A stretch of 39,145 bases of DNA, taken from assembly GCA_017403185.1 (NCBI GenBank), contig JAFQON010000020.1:1-39145 (forward strand), given 5' to 3'. This DNA is from Clostridia bacterium (lineage in GTDB: Bacteria > Bacillota > Clostridia > Oscillospirales > Acutalibacteraceae). The translations under genes were made by a program, and so were the position numbers. The stretch's first letter is position 1, and each line of letters opens with the position of its first letter. This document shows positions 14,391 to 25,468 of the stretch, in pieces. Below the pieces are notes generated by a model. The model was given only the letters and a program-made list of their open reading frames with translations. It was not told the DNA's origin and made no database searches.

Positions 14391-16136
14391 TTACATTGAC
14401 TCAGGCACGGTGATGCTGAACATCGTGAGAATGTTGCAAAGAACATTCTTTACGCAAAGGCACAGATTGAGCCTTGCCTGCATAAGAGCCTCATCCTCGC
14501 AGTTAACACGGCAGGCGTTGTAGAATTTGTGGAAGAGGGTGGCAAGGTCAACGGCATAGCGTGTAATCTTTGCGGGGTCATAATTCTTTGCGGAGCTTAT
14601 GATCTCATCGGTGAGTGATGCAAGGTGCTTTATGAGTGCTTTTTCTTCGGGAGCGCTCAGAAGCACAAGCTCGGGGATGGTGCATTCTCTTGCAGCCTTG
14701 CCTTCATCTGCAAGCTTTTTGATGATGCTGCAGATTCGTGCGTGAGCATACTGGCAGTAATAAACGGGGTTCTGTGAGCTCTGCTCAACGGCAAGGTCAA
14801 GGTCAAATTCCATCTGTGAGCCGGGCTCTCTCATGTTGAAGAGGAAGCGGACTGCGTCGATGGGAATTTCTTCAAGAAGGTCAACAAGAGTGATTGCCTT
14901 GCCTGAACGCTTGCTCATACGAACAACCTCGCCGTCGCGGGTGAGGCGTACAAGCTGCATAAGAATGATATCAAGGTCATCGCCGTTGCAGCCGATGGCA
15001 TCAAGTGCGCCCTTCATTCGTGCAACATGGCCGTGATGGTCTGCGCCCCAGATGTTGATTGCCCTGTCAAAGCCTCTTATCTGAAGCTTGTTGCGGTGAT
15101 ATGCGATATCTGCGGCAAAATAGGTGGGATTGCCGTTTGTTCTGATAAGAACTTCATCCTTAAGCTCAAGCTTTTCAATTTCCTCGGGGGTCTTGCCTTC
15201 CTTTGCAAGCCTTGCGCCGAGGATTTCTTTGTTCTTATACCAGAGAGCACCGTCTTTTTCATATGTAAGACCCTTGCTCTTCATAATGTCAAGAGTTTCA
15301 GCAAGCTCGCCGCCGTTGTGGAGAGTGCTCTCAAGGAACCAGGTATCATATTCGATGCGGTATTTTGTAAGATTTTCTTTCATCGCCGCAATGTTCTTGG
15401 GCAGTGCATAGTCAACAAGAGCTTTTCTGCGGTCTGCCTCTGAAGCGTCAATATATTTATCGCCGTGAATGTCGGCGAATTCCTTCGCTCTGACGATGAT
15501 ATCCTCGCCGTGGTAGCTGTCCTCAGGCAGCTCAACGGCATCCTCGCCCTTGAAAAGCTGCTGATATCTGATGTCGAGCGAAAGGCCGAATTTTTCAATC
15601 TGATTGCCGGCATCGTTAACATAGAATTCACGGCTTACATCATAGCCTGCAAAATCCATAACTGCAGCAAGGCAGTCGCCGAGCGCACCGCCTCTTGCGT
15701 TGCCCATGTGCATCGGGCCCGTAGGATTTGCGGAAACAAATTCAATGTTTATCTTTTTGCCCTGACCGTAATCGGAGCGGCCGTAGTCTGCGCCTTTTTC
15801 AAGGATATCCTGAATAATGCAGGCGTTGAAGCTCTCTTTGAGATAAAAATTCATGAAGCCGGGGCCTGCAATTTCGCATCTGTCAAAGAAGGTGTCTTCA
15901 AGGAAAAGTCTGTCTGCGATTGCCTGAGCAATTTTGCGGGGGGCGGAGCGAAGGTCCCTTGCCCATGCCATGGCGGCATTTGAAGAATAATCGCCGTTAT
16001 CTCTGTTTGCAGGCACTTCGATAATGAAGTCACTCAGGGGTACTTCGGGGAATTCGCCGTCAGCAACGGCTCTGCCTGCAGCGTCCATAATGGCTGTGCG
16101 GATTTCTTTGACAGCCTGCTTTACTAAAACTGACAT
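14391..16136 (-). CDS. argS: Arginyl-tRNA synthetase
   Basis: Class I synthetase charging tRNA-Arg. The 581-residue protein has the N-terminal Add-1 domain (PANRDNGDYSSNAAM), the HIGH-box variant HMGN at 143-146 within FVSANPTGPMHMGNARGG, the KMSKS-like loop VRMSKRSGKAI, and the C-terminal DALR anticodon-binding domain (YAHARICSIIKKL ... CLCVKNVLCNIL). GGGAGG precedes the ATG. It lies three bases after the DUF1934 gene, the same ywiB-argS pairing seen in Bacillus, and is the last gene of a ddl-ywiB-argS unit. Confidence 0.97.
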   Translation of the reverse strand: MSVLVKQAVKEIRTAIMDAAGRAVADGEFPEVPLSDFIIEVPANRDNGDYSSNAAMAWARDLRSAPRKIAQAIADRLFLEDTFFDRCEIAGPGFMNFYLKESFNACIIQDILEKGADYGRSDYGQGKKINIEFVSANPTGPMHMGNARGGALGDCLAAVMDFAGYDVSREFYVNDAGNQIEKFGLSLDIRYQQLFKGEDAVELPEDSYHGEDIIVRAKEFADIHGDKYIDASEADRRKALVDYALPKNIAAMKENLTKYRIEYDTWFLESTLHNGGELAETLDIMKSKGLTYEKDGALWYKNKEILGARLAKEGKTPEEIEKLELKDEVLIRTNGNPTYFAADIAYHRNKLQIRGFDRAINIWGADHHGHVARMKGALDAIGCNGDDLDIILMQLVRLTRDGEVVRMSKRSGKAITLVDLLEEIPIDAVRFLFNMREPGSQMEFDLDLAVEQSSQNPVYYCQYAHARICSIIKKLADEGKAARECTIPELVLLSAPEEKALIKHLASLTDEIISSAKNYDPAKITRYAVDLATLFHKFYNACRVNCEDEALMQARLNLCLCVKNVLCNILTMFSITVPESM

Positions 16137-16139
16137 TTT

Positions 16140-16568
16140 TTATTCCTCCCGTATTTTTTCGGCAACGGTTATTTCAAGTTCGTTTTCCGATGCCGGAGTA
16201 TTGTTGAAATCAATGGTGTATGAGAATTTAAGGGTGCCGCCGTTTTCGCCTATTTCGTTTGAAATCAGGTTGGCATAAATGCCCATCATCAGCTCACCGT
16301 AGGGTGTGGTGTAGCAGCAGAGATGGCGGCGCTCCTTTTCAATCACCATTTCGGTGTTGTATTTGCCCGTGCGGGTCATTGTGATTTTTTTTGAGCCTTC
16401 AACGGTAAGCTTTGTGCGGCAATCGGTCATTTCTTCGTCTGTTTCGATGTAATTTACCACACAGCCGTTTTCGCTCACTTCAAAGCTGCCCGAGGTGGTC
16501 AGCTCGCAGGAATATTCTTCGCCGTCCTGAAAATGGCGGTCAACAATTGTTATTATAGCGTTTTTCAT
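16140..16568 (-). CDS. DUF1934 (YwiB-like) beta-barrel protein
   Basis: 142-residue soluble protein of the DUF1934 family, small lipocalin-like beta barrels of unknown function. Visible family features are an N-terminal beta strand (AIITIVDRHFQDGEEYSCELTT, cited in part), a central YIETDEEMTDCRTKLTV with the typical T-K-L-T pattern, and the distal segment YGELMMGIYANLISNEI followed by a long strand (GGTLKFSYTIDFN). ywiB precedes argS in many Firmicutes, as here, where the stop is three bases from the argS start. AAGGACAG lies upstream of the ATG. Confidence 0.8.
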   Translation of the reverse strand: MKNAIITIVDRHFQDGEEYSCELTTSGSFEVSENGCVVNYIETDEEMTDCRTKLTVEGSKKITMTRTGKYNTEMVIEKERRHLCCYTTPYGELMMGIYANLISNEIGENGGTLKFSYTIDFNNTPASENELEITVAEKIREE

Positions 16569-16581
16569 ATTCTGTCCTTAT

Positions 16582-16708
16582 TTAAGTGAATAGTGAATAA
16601 TGAAAAGTGAATAGTTAAGGGTGGGCAAAGCCCACACCCAATTATATAATCGGTCATAGGCGGAGCCTATCCGAAATTTTTCACTCTTCACTTTTAATTT
16701 TTCACTGA
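16582..16708. mobile_element. MITE-like element with AAGTGAATAG-type inverted ends
   Basis: Non-coding insert of about 127 bases filling the ddl-ywiB gap. The ends are imperfect inverted repeats built from TTAAGTGAATAGTGAATAA (left) and its degenerate complement around TTTTTCACTCTTCACTTTT and TTTTTCACTGAA (right). Between them are two perfect hairpins, GTGGGC-AAA-GCCCAC (16621-16635) and ATAGGC-GGA-GCCTAT (16656-16670, flanked by CGG/CCG). The layout is that of a miniature inverted-repeat element. It abuts the ddl stop codon at 16712, so it probably inserted within an operon. No transposase is encoded. Confidence 0.65.
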
Positions 16709-16711
16709 AAA

Positions 16712-17773
16712 TTATCTTTCTGTCGCAAAAGTGAGGAGCTTATCAAGCAGCTCGGGGTAGGGGATGCCCGATGCCGCAAAAAGCTTGGGGTACATACTGA
16801 TTGAGGTGAATCCGGGGATTGTGTTTGGCTCGTTGAGCATGATTTCGCCGTCGCTTTCACGCACAAAGAAATCAACTCTTGTGAAGCCCGAGCAGCCGAG
16901 TGCTCTGTAAGCATTCACCGCAGCCTGCCGGACAGCCTTAAGCTTTTCTTCAGGCAGCCTTGCGGGAATGTGAAGCTCGCTTTCGTTTGCGAGATACTTT
17001 GCATCATAATCATAGAATTCGTTGCAGGGCACTACCTCGCCTACAACCGAGGCAACGGGCTCGTCGTTGCCCATAACGGCAACCTCAACCTCCATGCCGA
17101 TAACGCCTTCCTCAAGCACAAGCTTTTTGTCATGAACAAAAGCCTTTTCACAGGCAGCTTCAAGCTCCGCAGGATTTTTTGCCTTGCTGATGCCTACGGA
17201 TGAGCCTGCGTTTGCGGGTTTAACAAAAATCGGAAAGCCGAGCTTCTCTGCCGCATTTGCAAGCAAAGCCTCTTTATTGCCCGAATAAGCGTATTTATCA
17301 AAGGCAACCCATTTTGCCTGAGGGATGCCGCAGAAGTCCGCCATGGCGTTTGTGGCCGCCTTATCCATGCAGATTGCGCTTGCCGCAGTGTTGCAGCCCA
17401 CATAGGGAATGCCTGCGATTTCAAGCAGACCCTGCATTGTGCCGTCTTCGCCGTTTTTGCCGTGAAGCACGGGGAAAACAACATCGATTCTTTCGATTTT
17501 TGCGCCGTCTGCAAGGCGGATTATGCCGTGATGTGAGCGGTCGCTGGAGATAACGGCGTTTTCAAGGTTTGCCGTATCCTCAAGCCACTTGCCTTCGGGC
17601 AGCATATCGGGGTCGCCGTTGTAGATGTAGCAGGCACCGTCTTTGGTGATACCCATTTTGACCACATCGTATTTGTCGGCGGGGATGTTTTTAATAACGG
17701 ATGAAGCGGAGTTCAGTGAAACATCGTGTTCGCTTGAAACACCGCCGAAAAGAACGAGAACCTTTTTCTTCAT
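16712..17773 (-). CDS. ddl: D-alanine--D-alanine ligase
   Basis: ATP-grasp ligase making D-Ala-D-Ala for peptidoglycan precursors in the cytoplasm. The 353-residue protein starts KKKVLVLFGGVSSEHDVSLNSA, the N-terminal signature of Ddl, followed by VFPVLHGKNGEDGTMQGLLE. It then has the ATP-binding loop PIFVKPANAGSSVGI, the omega-loop YDYDAKY typical of true D-Ala-D-Ala ligases, and the metal-binding end FTRVDFFV...LNEPNTIPGFT. The last block usually reads EVNTIPG, so Pro replaces Val. No vancomycin-resistance-type (D-Lac/D-Ser) loop or van genes are seen. AAGGAG lies about eleven bases before the ATG. Confidence 0.96.
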   Translation of the reverse strand: MKKKVLVLFGGVSSEHDVSLNSASSVIKNIPADKYDVVKMGITKDGACYIYNGDPDMLPEGKWLEDTANLENAVISSDRSHHGIIRLADGAKIERIDVVFPVLHGKNGEDGTMQGLLEIAGIPYVGCNTAASAICMDKAATNAMADFCGIPQAKWVAFDKYAYSGNKEALLANAAEKLGFPIFVKPANAGSSVGISKAKNPAELEAACEKAFVHDKKLVLEEGVIGMEVEVAVMGNDEPVASVVGEVVPCNEFYDYDAKYLANESELHIPARLPEEKLKAVRQAAVNAYRALGCSGFTRVDFFVRESDGEIMLNEPNTIPGFTSISMYPKLFAASGIPYPELLDKLLTFATER

Positions 17774-17834
17774 ACGGAATCCGTCTCCTTAAACGGGCGT
17801 TCTGACCCATTATAATAATTTTATTAATCACATT

Positions 17835-17863
17835 ATATTAGCACAACACTGCAGAATAGTCAA
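17835..17863 (-). promoter_or_regulatory. Promoter for ddl-ywiB-argS
   Basis: Minus-strand TTGACT (17863-17858), 17-base spacer, TAATAT (17840-17835), about 60 bases before the ddl ATG. It is the only good sigma-A match in the leftward direction in this AT-rich gap (17774-18016), which otherwise holds no gene. Confidence 0.6.
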
Positions 17864-17967
17864 TATTACAAAAACAGTTTTTAATGCCGATACACTTATA
17901 TTATATAAAATATTTTATAATATATAATGGTATAGTTCTAAAATGGAATTATTAATTATTATAAATA

Positions 17968-17976
17968 TGTTATACT
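17968..17976 (+). promoter_or_regulatory. Extended -10 for the gyrBA unit
   Basis: TGT-TATACT forms an extended -10 box; no convincing -35 is found at 16-18 bases. The surrounding 120 bases are almost pure A/T, so other overlapping -10 candidates (TATATT at 17981) exist. The expected start lies about 35 bases before the ATG at 18017. Confidence 0.35.
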
Positions 17977-18016
17977 AAGCTATATTATAATTTAAAGATA
18001 TATAAAGGAGTAAATT

Positions 18017-20912
<2,896 letters not shown>

Positions 20913-20930
20913 GGAAAGGAATGACAAATT

Positions 20931-23447
20931 ATGAGTTTCGGCGACGCAAGAGATACCCAAAAAATTATCAATGTTGACCTGAACAAAGAAGTGCGTCAGG
21001 CTTTCCTTGATTACTCGATGTCGGTTATAACATCCCGTGCTCTTCCCGATGTAAGAGACGGTCTTAAACCCGTTCACAGAAGAATTCTTTACACAATGCA
21101 CGAAAACGGCCTTACCCCCGACAAGGCATACAGAAAGTGTGCCGATACCGTCGGCTCCGTTCTCGGCCGATATCATCCTCACGGTGACGCATCGGTTTAT
21201 GATGCAATGGTCCGCCTTGCTCAGACCTTCTCAATGAGATATATTCTCGTTGACGGTCACGGCAACTTCGGCTCGGTTGACGGCGACCCCCCTGCTGCTT
21301 ACCGTTACACAGAGTCAAGAATGAGCAAAATGGCGCTCAGAATGCTCACCGATATTGATAAGGATACCGTTGATTTTACCACCAACTACGATGACCGTCT
21401 TAAGGAGCCCACCGTGCTGCCTTCAAGATTCCCCAACCTGCTTGTTAACGGCTCGGTCGGTATCGCCGTCGGCATGGCGACCAACATTCCGCCCCACAAT
21501 CTCGGGGAGGTCATTGACGGTATGTGCGCAATGATTGACAACCCCGATATTGACCTTGACGGTCTTATGGAGTATATCAAAGGCCCCGATTTCCCCACCA
21601 AGGGACTTATCATGGGCAGAGCAGGCATCAGGTCAGCCTATGCTACCGGCAGAGGCAAAATCACAATGCGTGCAAAAACAGAAATTGTCGAGAAGAAGAA
21701 CGGCAGATTTGAAATTCAGGTAACTGAAATTCCCTATATGGTCAACAAGGCAAGGCTTATTGAGAGCATTGCAAATCTTGTTAAAGAAAAAAGAGTTGAA
21801 GGCATCGCAGATGTAAATGACTATTCTTCAAAGAAGGGTATGCTCATCTCGATTGACCTTAAGAGAGAAGCCAACCCGCAGGTTGTGCTCAATCAGCTCT
21901 TCTCATACACTCAGCTTCAGGATACCTTCGGCGCAATCATGATTGCGCTTGTAAACGGTGAGCCCAAGCAGCTTTCGCTCAAAGAAATCCTCAGCCACTA
22001 TATCAAGTTCCAGGAAGAGGTTATTGTTCGCAGAACAAGATATGACCTCAAAAAAGCTCAGGACAGAGCACATATTCTGGAAGGACTTGCAAAGGCTATT
22101 GATATTGTTGACGATATCATTGCCACAATCAGGGCTTGTAAGGGCGGTCAGGCGGAAGCCAAGGTTGCCATTATGGAGAAATTTGATTTTGACGAGCCTC
22201 AGGCGGCGGCAATCGTTGCATTCCGCCTCGGTCAGCTCGCAGGTCTTGAAATTCTCAAGATTACAAATGAACTCGATGAACTCAAAGAGAAGATTGCGGA
22301 TTTCAACGATATTCTTGCCAACGAATCAAGAGTTCTCGATATCGTTAAAACGGAAGCTCTCAACATCCGTGACAGATTTGCGGATGAGAGAAGAACGGAA
22401 ATCGTCAATGTTTCGGGCGAGGTTGATATTGAGGACCTTATCCCCGAAGAAACCTGCGTATTCACTCTCACCGATATGGGTTATATCAAACGCATTCCCA
22501 TGGATGAATACAAGATGCAGAACAGAGGCGGCAGAGGCGTTAAGGGTCTTACACGCCGTGAAGAGGATGTTGTCAAGACAATGTTCACCTGCTCAACCCA
22601 CGATTATATTATGTTCTTCACAACGAAGGGCAAGACATACAGGCTCAAGGGCTATGAGATTCCCGAGGGCTCACGCCAGAGCAAGGGCATGAATATAGTC
22701 AACCTTCTTCCCGTTGAAGAGGGTGAAAGAGTATCCGCAATGATAAGGGTTCCCGAATTCGGCGAGGATAACTATTATCTTTGTATGCTCACAAGAAACG
22801 GCATTATCAAGCGCACCGAGCTTGATGCTTATAAAAATGTGCGCAAGAACGGCGTTATTGCCATCAATCTTGATGATGATGACGAGCTTGTATGGGTTAA
22901 GCTCACCGAAGGCGGCGAAAATCTGATTATCGCCACCAAGAAGGGCATGAGCATTGCATTCAGAGAGGATGACGCAAGAGTTATCGGCAGAACGGCAAGA
23001 GGCGTTCGTGCTCTCAAGCTCAAAGAGGGCGACTGTGTTGTGGGCATGGATATCCTCACCGAGGGCAAAAAGGTGCTCACGGTCAGCGAAACGGGCTACG
23101 GCAGGCTCAGCGAAATCACCGATTACCGCATTCAGAACAGGGGCGGCTCGGGTCTTACCAACTACCATGTTGCAAAATACGGCGATGTTGCTGCAATCGA
23201 GGTTGTTGACCCCGCTGATGACCTTATGCTTATTTCTTCCGACGGCATAATCATACGAATTGCTATGGAAACAATCCGCCTTTGCGCAAGACCCTCAAAG
23301 GGTGTTCGTGTTATGAAGGTGACAGAGGGCGAAAAGCTTATCACCGCTGTTTCCGTTGCGCACGAGGAGCATGAAGAAACAACTGCGCTTCCCGCTGATG
23401 ATGCGGCAGATGAAGGCGTTGAAATCGAGGCTCCCGCAGAGGAATAA
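20931..23447 (+). CDS. gyrA: DNA gyrase subunit A
   Basis: DNA-cleaving subunit of gyrase. The 838-residue product has the winged-helix/tower region with catalytic Tyr126 (AAYRYTE), the quinolone-determining segment [15 protein letters not shown] (81-95), and a C-terminal six-bladed DNA-wrapping domain with a gyrA-box variant QNRGGRG. The residue equivalent to E. coli Ser83 is Ala87 here, followed by Ser88, while the equivalent of Asp87 (D91) is kept. The C-terminus ends in an acidic tail ([17 protein letters not shown]), common in Gram-positive GyrA. Presence of the wrapping domain and the gyrB pairing favour GyrA over ParC. AAGGAAAGG precedes the ATG, 18 bases after gyrB. Confidence 0.97.
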   Translation: MSFGDARDTQKIINVDLNKEVRQAFLDYSMSVITSRALPDVRDGLKPVHRRILYTMHENGLTPDKAYRKCADTVGSVLGRYHPHGDASVYDAMVRLAQTFSMRYILVDGHGNFGSVDGDPPAAYRYTESRMSKMALRMLTDIDKDTVDFTTNYDDRLKEPTVLPSRFPNLLVNGSVGIAVGMATNIPPHNLGEVIDGMCAMIDNPDIDLDGLMEYIKGPDFPTKGLIMGRAGIRSAYATGRGKITMRAKTEIVEKKNGRFEIQVTEIPYMVNKARLIESIANLVKEKRVEGIADVNDYSSKKGMLISIDLKREANPQVVLNQLFSYTQLQDTFGAIMIALVNGEPKQLSLKEILSHYIKFQEEVIVRRTRYDLKKAQDRAHILEGLAKAIDIVDDIIATIRACKGGQAEAKVAIMEKFDFDEPQAAAIVAFRLGQLAGLEILKITNELDELKEKIADFNDILANESRVLDIVKTEALNIRDRFADERRTEIVNVSGEVDIEDLIPEETCVFTLTDMGYIKRIPMDEYKMQNRGGRGVKGLTRREEDVVKTMFTCSTHDYIMFFTTKGKTYRLKGYEIPEGSRQSKGMNIVNLLPVEEGERVSAMIRVPEFGEDNYYLCMLTRNGIIKRTELDAYKNVRKNGVIAINLDDDDELVWVKLTEGGENLIIATKKGMSIAFREDDARVIGRTARGVRALKLKEGDCVVGMDILTEGKKVLTVSETGYGRLSEITDYRIQNRGGSGLTNYHVAKYGDVAAIEVVDPADDLMLISSDGIIIRIAMETIRLCARPSKGVRVMKVTEGEKLITAVSVAHEEHEETTALPADDAADEGVEIEAPAEE

Positions 23448-23520
23448 GGCTTTAAATTTCCTTAACAAAAAAATAGCCGCAAAATATCAAAAAATTATCT
23501 GAAAAATTTTTTGTAGGGTC

Positions 23521-23549
23521 TTGTCAGATAAAAAAAGATTTGATATTAT
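23521..23549 (+). promoter_or_regulatory. Promoter for the mgsA-like gene
   Basis: TTGTCA (23521-23526), 17-base spacer, TATTAT (23544-23549), about 35 bases before the ATG at 23584. The rest of the gap after gyrA (23448-23520) has only a weak A/T-only hairpin and no clear terminator, so read-through from gyrA is possible. Confidence 0.6.
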
Positions 23550-23583
23550 ATTAACCATAATGGAGTACAAGGAGGTTCAATAT

Positions 23584-23991
23584 ATGAATATTGCTTTAAT
23601 TGCCCATGATGCCAAAAAAGAGCTTATGATACAGTTTTGCATAGCTTATTGCGGAGTTTTAAGCCGTCATAATCTTTATGCAACGGGCACCACCGGCAAA
23701 ATGGTTGCCGAGGCGACGGGTCTTGATATCACAAGATTCCTCAGCGGCACTCAGGGCGGCGATGAGCAGATTGCTTCAAGAATTGCCTGCAATGAAATTG
23801 ACCTTCTGCTTCTTTTCCGTGACCCGCTTACGGCAAAACCCAATGAGCCCAACGAAGCAACGCTTCTAAGGCTGTGCGATGTTCATAACATTCCTGTTGC
23901 AACCAACATTGCAACGGCTGAGGCTCTTATACACTCACTTGCCAGAGGTGATCTGGATTGGCGTGAAATCGTCAATCCGAGGAACAATTAA
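23584..23991 (+). CDS. mgsA: Methylglyoxal synthase-like protein, substituted active site
   Basis: 135-residue single-domain protein of the methylglyoxal synthase/MGS-like fold. The true enzyme converts dihydroxyacetone phosphate to methylglyoxal and phosphate. Family motifs are clear: IALIAHD (H8, D9), ATGTTGK (33-39), [10 protein letters not shown] with the catalytic-base position D60 kept, FRDPL (D80) and [11 protein letters not shown]. In the next loop the family reads PHEPD or PHDPD, but here it is PNEPN (86-90). Thus the histidine equivalent to E. coli H98 and the aspartate equivalent to D101 are both asparagine, so activity is uncertain. AAGGAGG lies eight bases before the ATG; earlier in-frame codons fall in the promoter. 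Confidence 0.85.
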   Translation: MNIALIAHDAKKELMIQFCIAYCGVLSRHNLYATGTTGKMVAEATGLDITRFLSGTQGGDEQIASRIACNEIDLLLLFRDPLTAKPNEPNEATLLRLCDVHNIPVATNIATAEALIHSLARGDLDWREIVNPRNN

Positions 23992-24002
23992 GCTTCCTCA
24001 TC

Positions 24003-24069
24003 CGACCCTCATTCCGGCATAAAAGCAAGCTTTTTCAGGGTCGTCTTAACGGGGCGACCCTGTCGTTTT
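24003..24069 (+). promoter_or_regulatory. Attenuator-like leader before hisS-aspS
   Basis: The terminator hairpin CAGGGTCG (24036-24043) / CGACCCTG (24055-24062) is followed by TCGTTTTAT. The same seven-base CGACCCT also occurs upstream (24003-24009), so the central AGGGTCG can pair either with the upstream copy (anti-terminator, enclosing a small AAAAG-CAAG-CTTTT hairpin) or with the downstream copy (terminator). This symmetric, mutually exclusive layout is typical of transcription attenuators. The leader is too short for, and lacks the core of, a T-box. Confidence 0.5.
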
Positions 24070-24104
24070 ATATAAAAAATAATCCTAAAAAGGAAGAATA
24101 AATT

Positions 24105-25451
24105 ATGGCACTCGTAACCAAAGCCATCAAGGGCACTCAGGATATACTGCCCGATGTGGTCTATAAAAATCAATTTATTGAGCAGACTTTTCTTGATATT
24201 GCGGGCAAATTCGGTTTCAGAGAAATCAGAACGCCCGTTTTTGAACATACCGAGCTTTTTCAGAGAGGTGTGGGCGAAACCACCGATGTTGTGCAGAAGG
24301 AGATGTATACCTTCGACGATAAGGGCGGCAGGTCAATCACCCTTCGCCCCGAGGGCACGGCAGGTGCGGCAAGAGCCTTCCTCGAGCAGGGTCTTTTTAA
24401 CGAAGCTCTGCCCCAGAAGCTCTGCTACATCCTCAACTGCTACAGATATGAGAAGCCTCAGGCAGGCAGATGGCGTGAATTCCAGCAGTTCGGCGTTGAA
24501 ATGCTTGGCGCAGCACATCCTGCGGCAGATGCCGAGGTAATCTCTCTTGCCAACGAAATCTTTGCTTTTCTCGGCATTGAGGGCATCAATCTGGAGCTTA
24601 ATTCAATCGGCTGCCCCGAATGCCGCAAGAATTACCATGCAGCCCTCAAAGAGTATTTTGAAGCAAGAAAAGACGAGCTCTGCCCCACTTGCCTTGGCAG
24701 ACTTGAGAAGAATCCCATGCGAATTCTCGATTGCAAAAGCCCGATTTGCAAGGAGATTGCCGAGGGTGCTCCCGCAATAATCGACTATATCTGCGAGGAT
24801 TGCACAAATCACTTTGAGAGCGTCAAGAAATACCTTGACAAAATGAATATCGAATATACCGTCAATCCCCGAATTGTAAGAGGGCTTGACTATTATACAA
24901 GAACCGTTTTTGAATTTGTTTCAACCGATATCGGCGCTCAGGGCACGGTATGCGGCGGCGGCCGCTATGACGGGCTTATTGAAGAGCTCGGCGGTCCTCA
25001 TGTGCCCTCTCTCGGCTTCGGTCTCGGCACCGGCAGACTTCTTATGCTCCTTGAGGCTCAGGGAATCGAGCTTCCCAAGCCCTCGGGCTGTGAGCTTTAC
25101 ATCGCCCCAATGGGCGAAAACGCATCATATGAGGCGGCTGCAATAGTTGCCGACCTGCGTGCAGGCGGAATCAGCGCTCAGACGGATGTTGTGGGCCGTT
25201 CGCTCAAGGCTCAGATGAAATTTGCCGATAAAATAGGAGCTAAATATACCATGGTGCTCGGCGATGATGAAATCGCATCGGGCAAGGCGAAAATCAAAAA
25301 TATGGACAGCGGCGAAGCAACTGAGATGGAGCTTGCCGATATTGCCGAAAACTTTATGGAGTTTATGGTGCGTCAGGAAACTGCGGCTCTGGGCGAGACC
25401 CTCGGCGGCGACCTTGACGGCGTGGACCTTTCGGCACTGCTTAATTTTTAA
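24105..25451 (+). CDS. hisS: Histidyl-tRNA synthetase
   Basis: Class II synthetase charging tRNA-His. The 448-residue protein has motif 1 near KAIKGTQDILPD and the fold segment IRTPVFEHTELFQRGVGETTD. It also has motif 2 (YRYEKPQAGRWREFQQFGVE), the HisRS-specific RGLDYYTRTVFEF, and motif 3 (PSLGFGLGTGRLLMLL). A cysteine-rich insert (CPECRKNY, CPTCLGRL, CKSPICKEI, CEDC) is typical of Clostridia-type HisRS and may bind metal. AAAGGAAG precedes the ATG. It starts 36 bases after the attenuator-like hairpin and is followed 17 bases on by aspS, the common Firmicute pairing. Confidence 0.97.
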   Translation: MALVTKAIKGTQDILPDVVYKNQFIEQTFLDIAGKFGFREIRTPVFEHTELFQRGVGETTDVVQKEMYTFDDKGGRSITLRPEGTAGAARAFLEQGLFNEALPQKLCYILNCYRYEKPQAGRWREFQQFGVEMLGAAHPAADAEVISLANEIFAFLGIEGINLELNSIGCPECRKNYHAALKEYFEARKDELCPTCLGRLEKNPMRILDCKSPICKEIAEGAPAIIDYICEDCTNHFESVKKYLDKMNIEYTVNPRIVRGLDYYTRTVFEFVSTDIGAQGTVCGGGRYDGLIEELGGPHVPSLGFGLGTGRLLMLLEAQGIELPKPSGCELYIAPMGENASYEAAAIVADLRAGGISAQTDVVGRSLKAQMKFADKIGAKYTMVLGDDEIASGKAKIKNMDSGEATEMELADIAENFMEFMVRQETAALGETLGGDLDGVDLSALLNF

Positions 25452-25468
25452 GTGAAGGATGATATAAA

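Noticed and set aside
16712-17773. Vancomycin-resistance D-Ala-D-Lac or D-Ser ligase
   Set aside because: The omega-loop YDYDAKY is that of ordinary Ddl and there are no vanH, vanT or vanX neighbours.
23992-24104. T-box riboswitch before hisS-aspS
   Set aside because: Only about 110 bases are available and no T-box core resembling AGGGTGGNACCGCG or specifier stem is seen; a simpler attenuator was listed instead.
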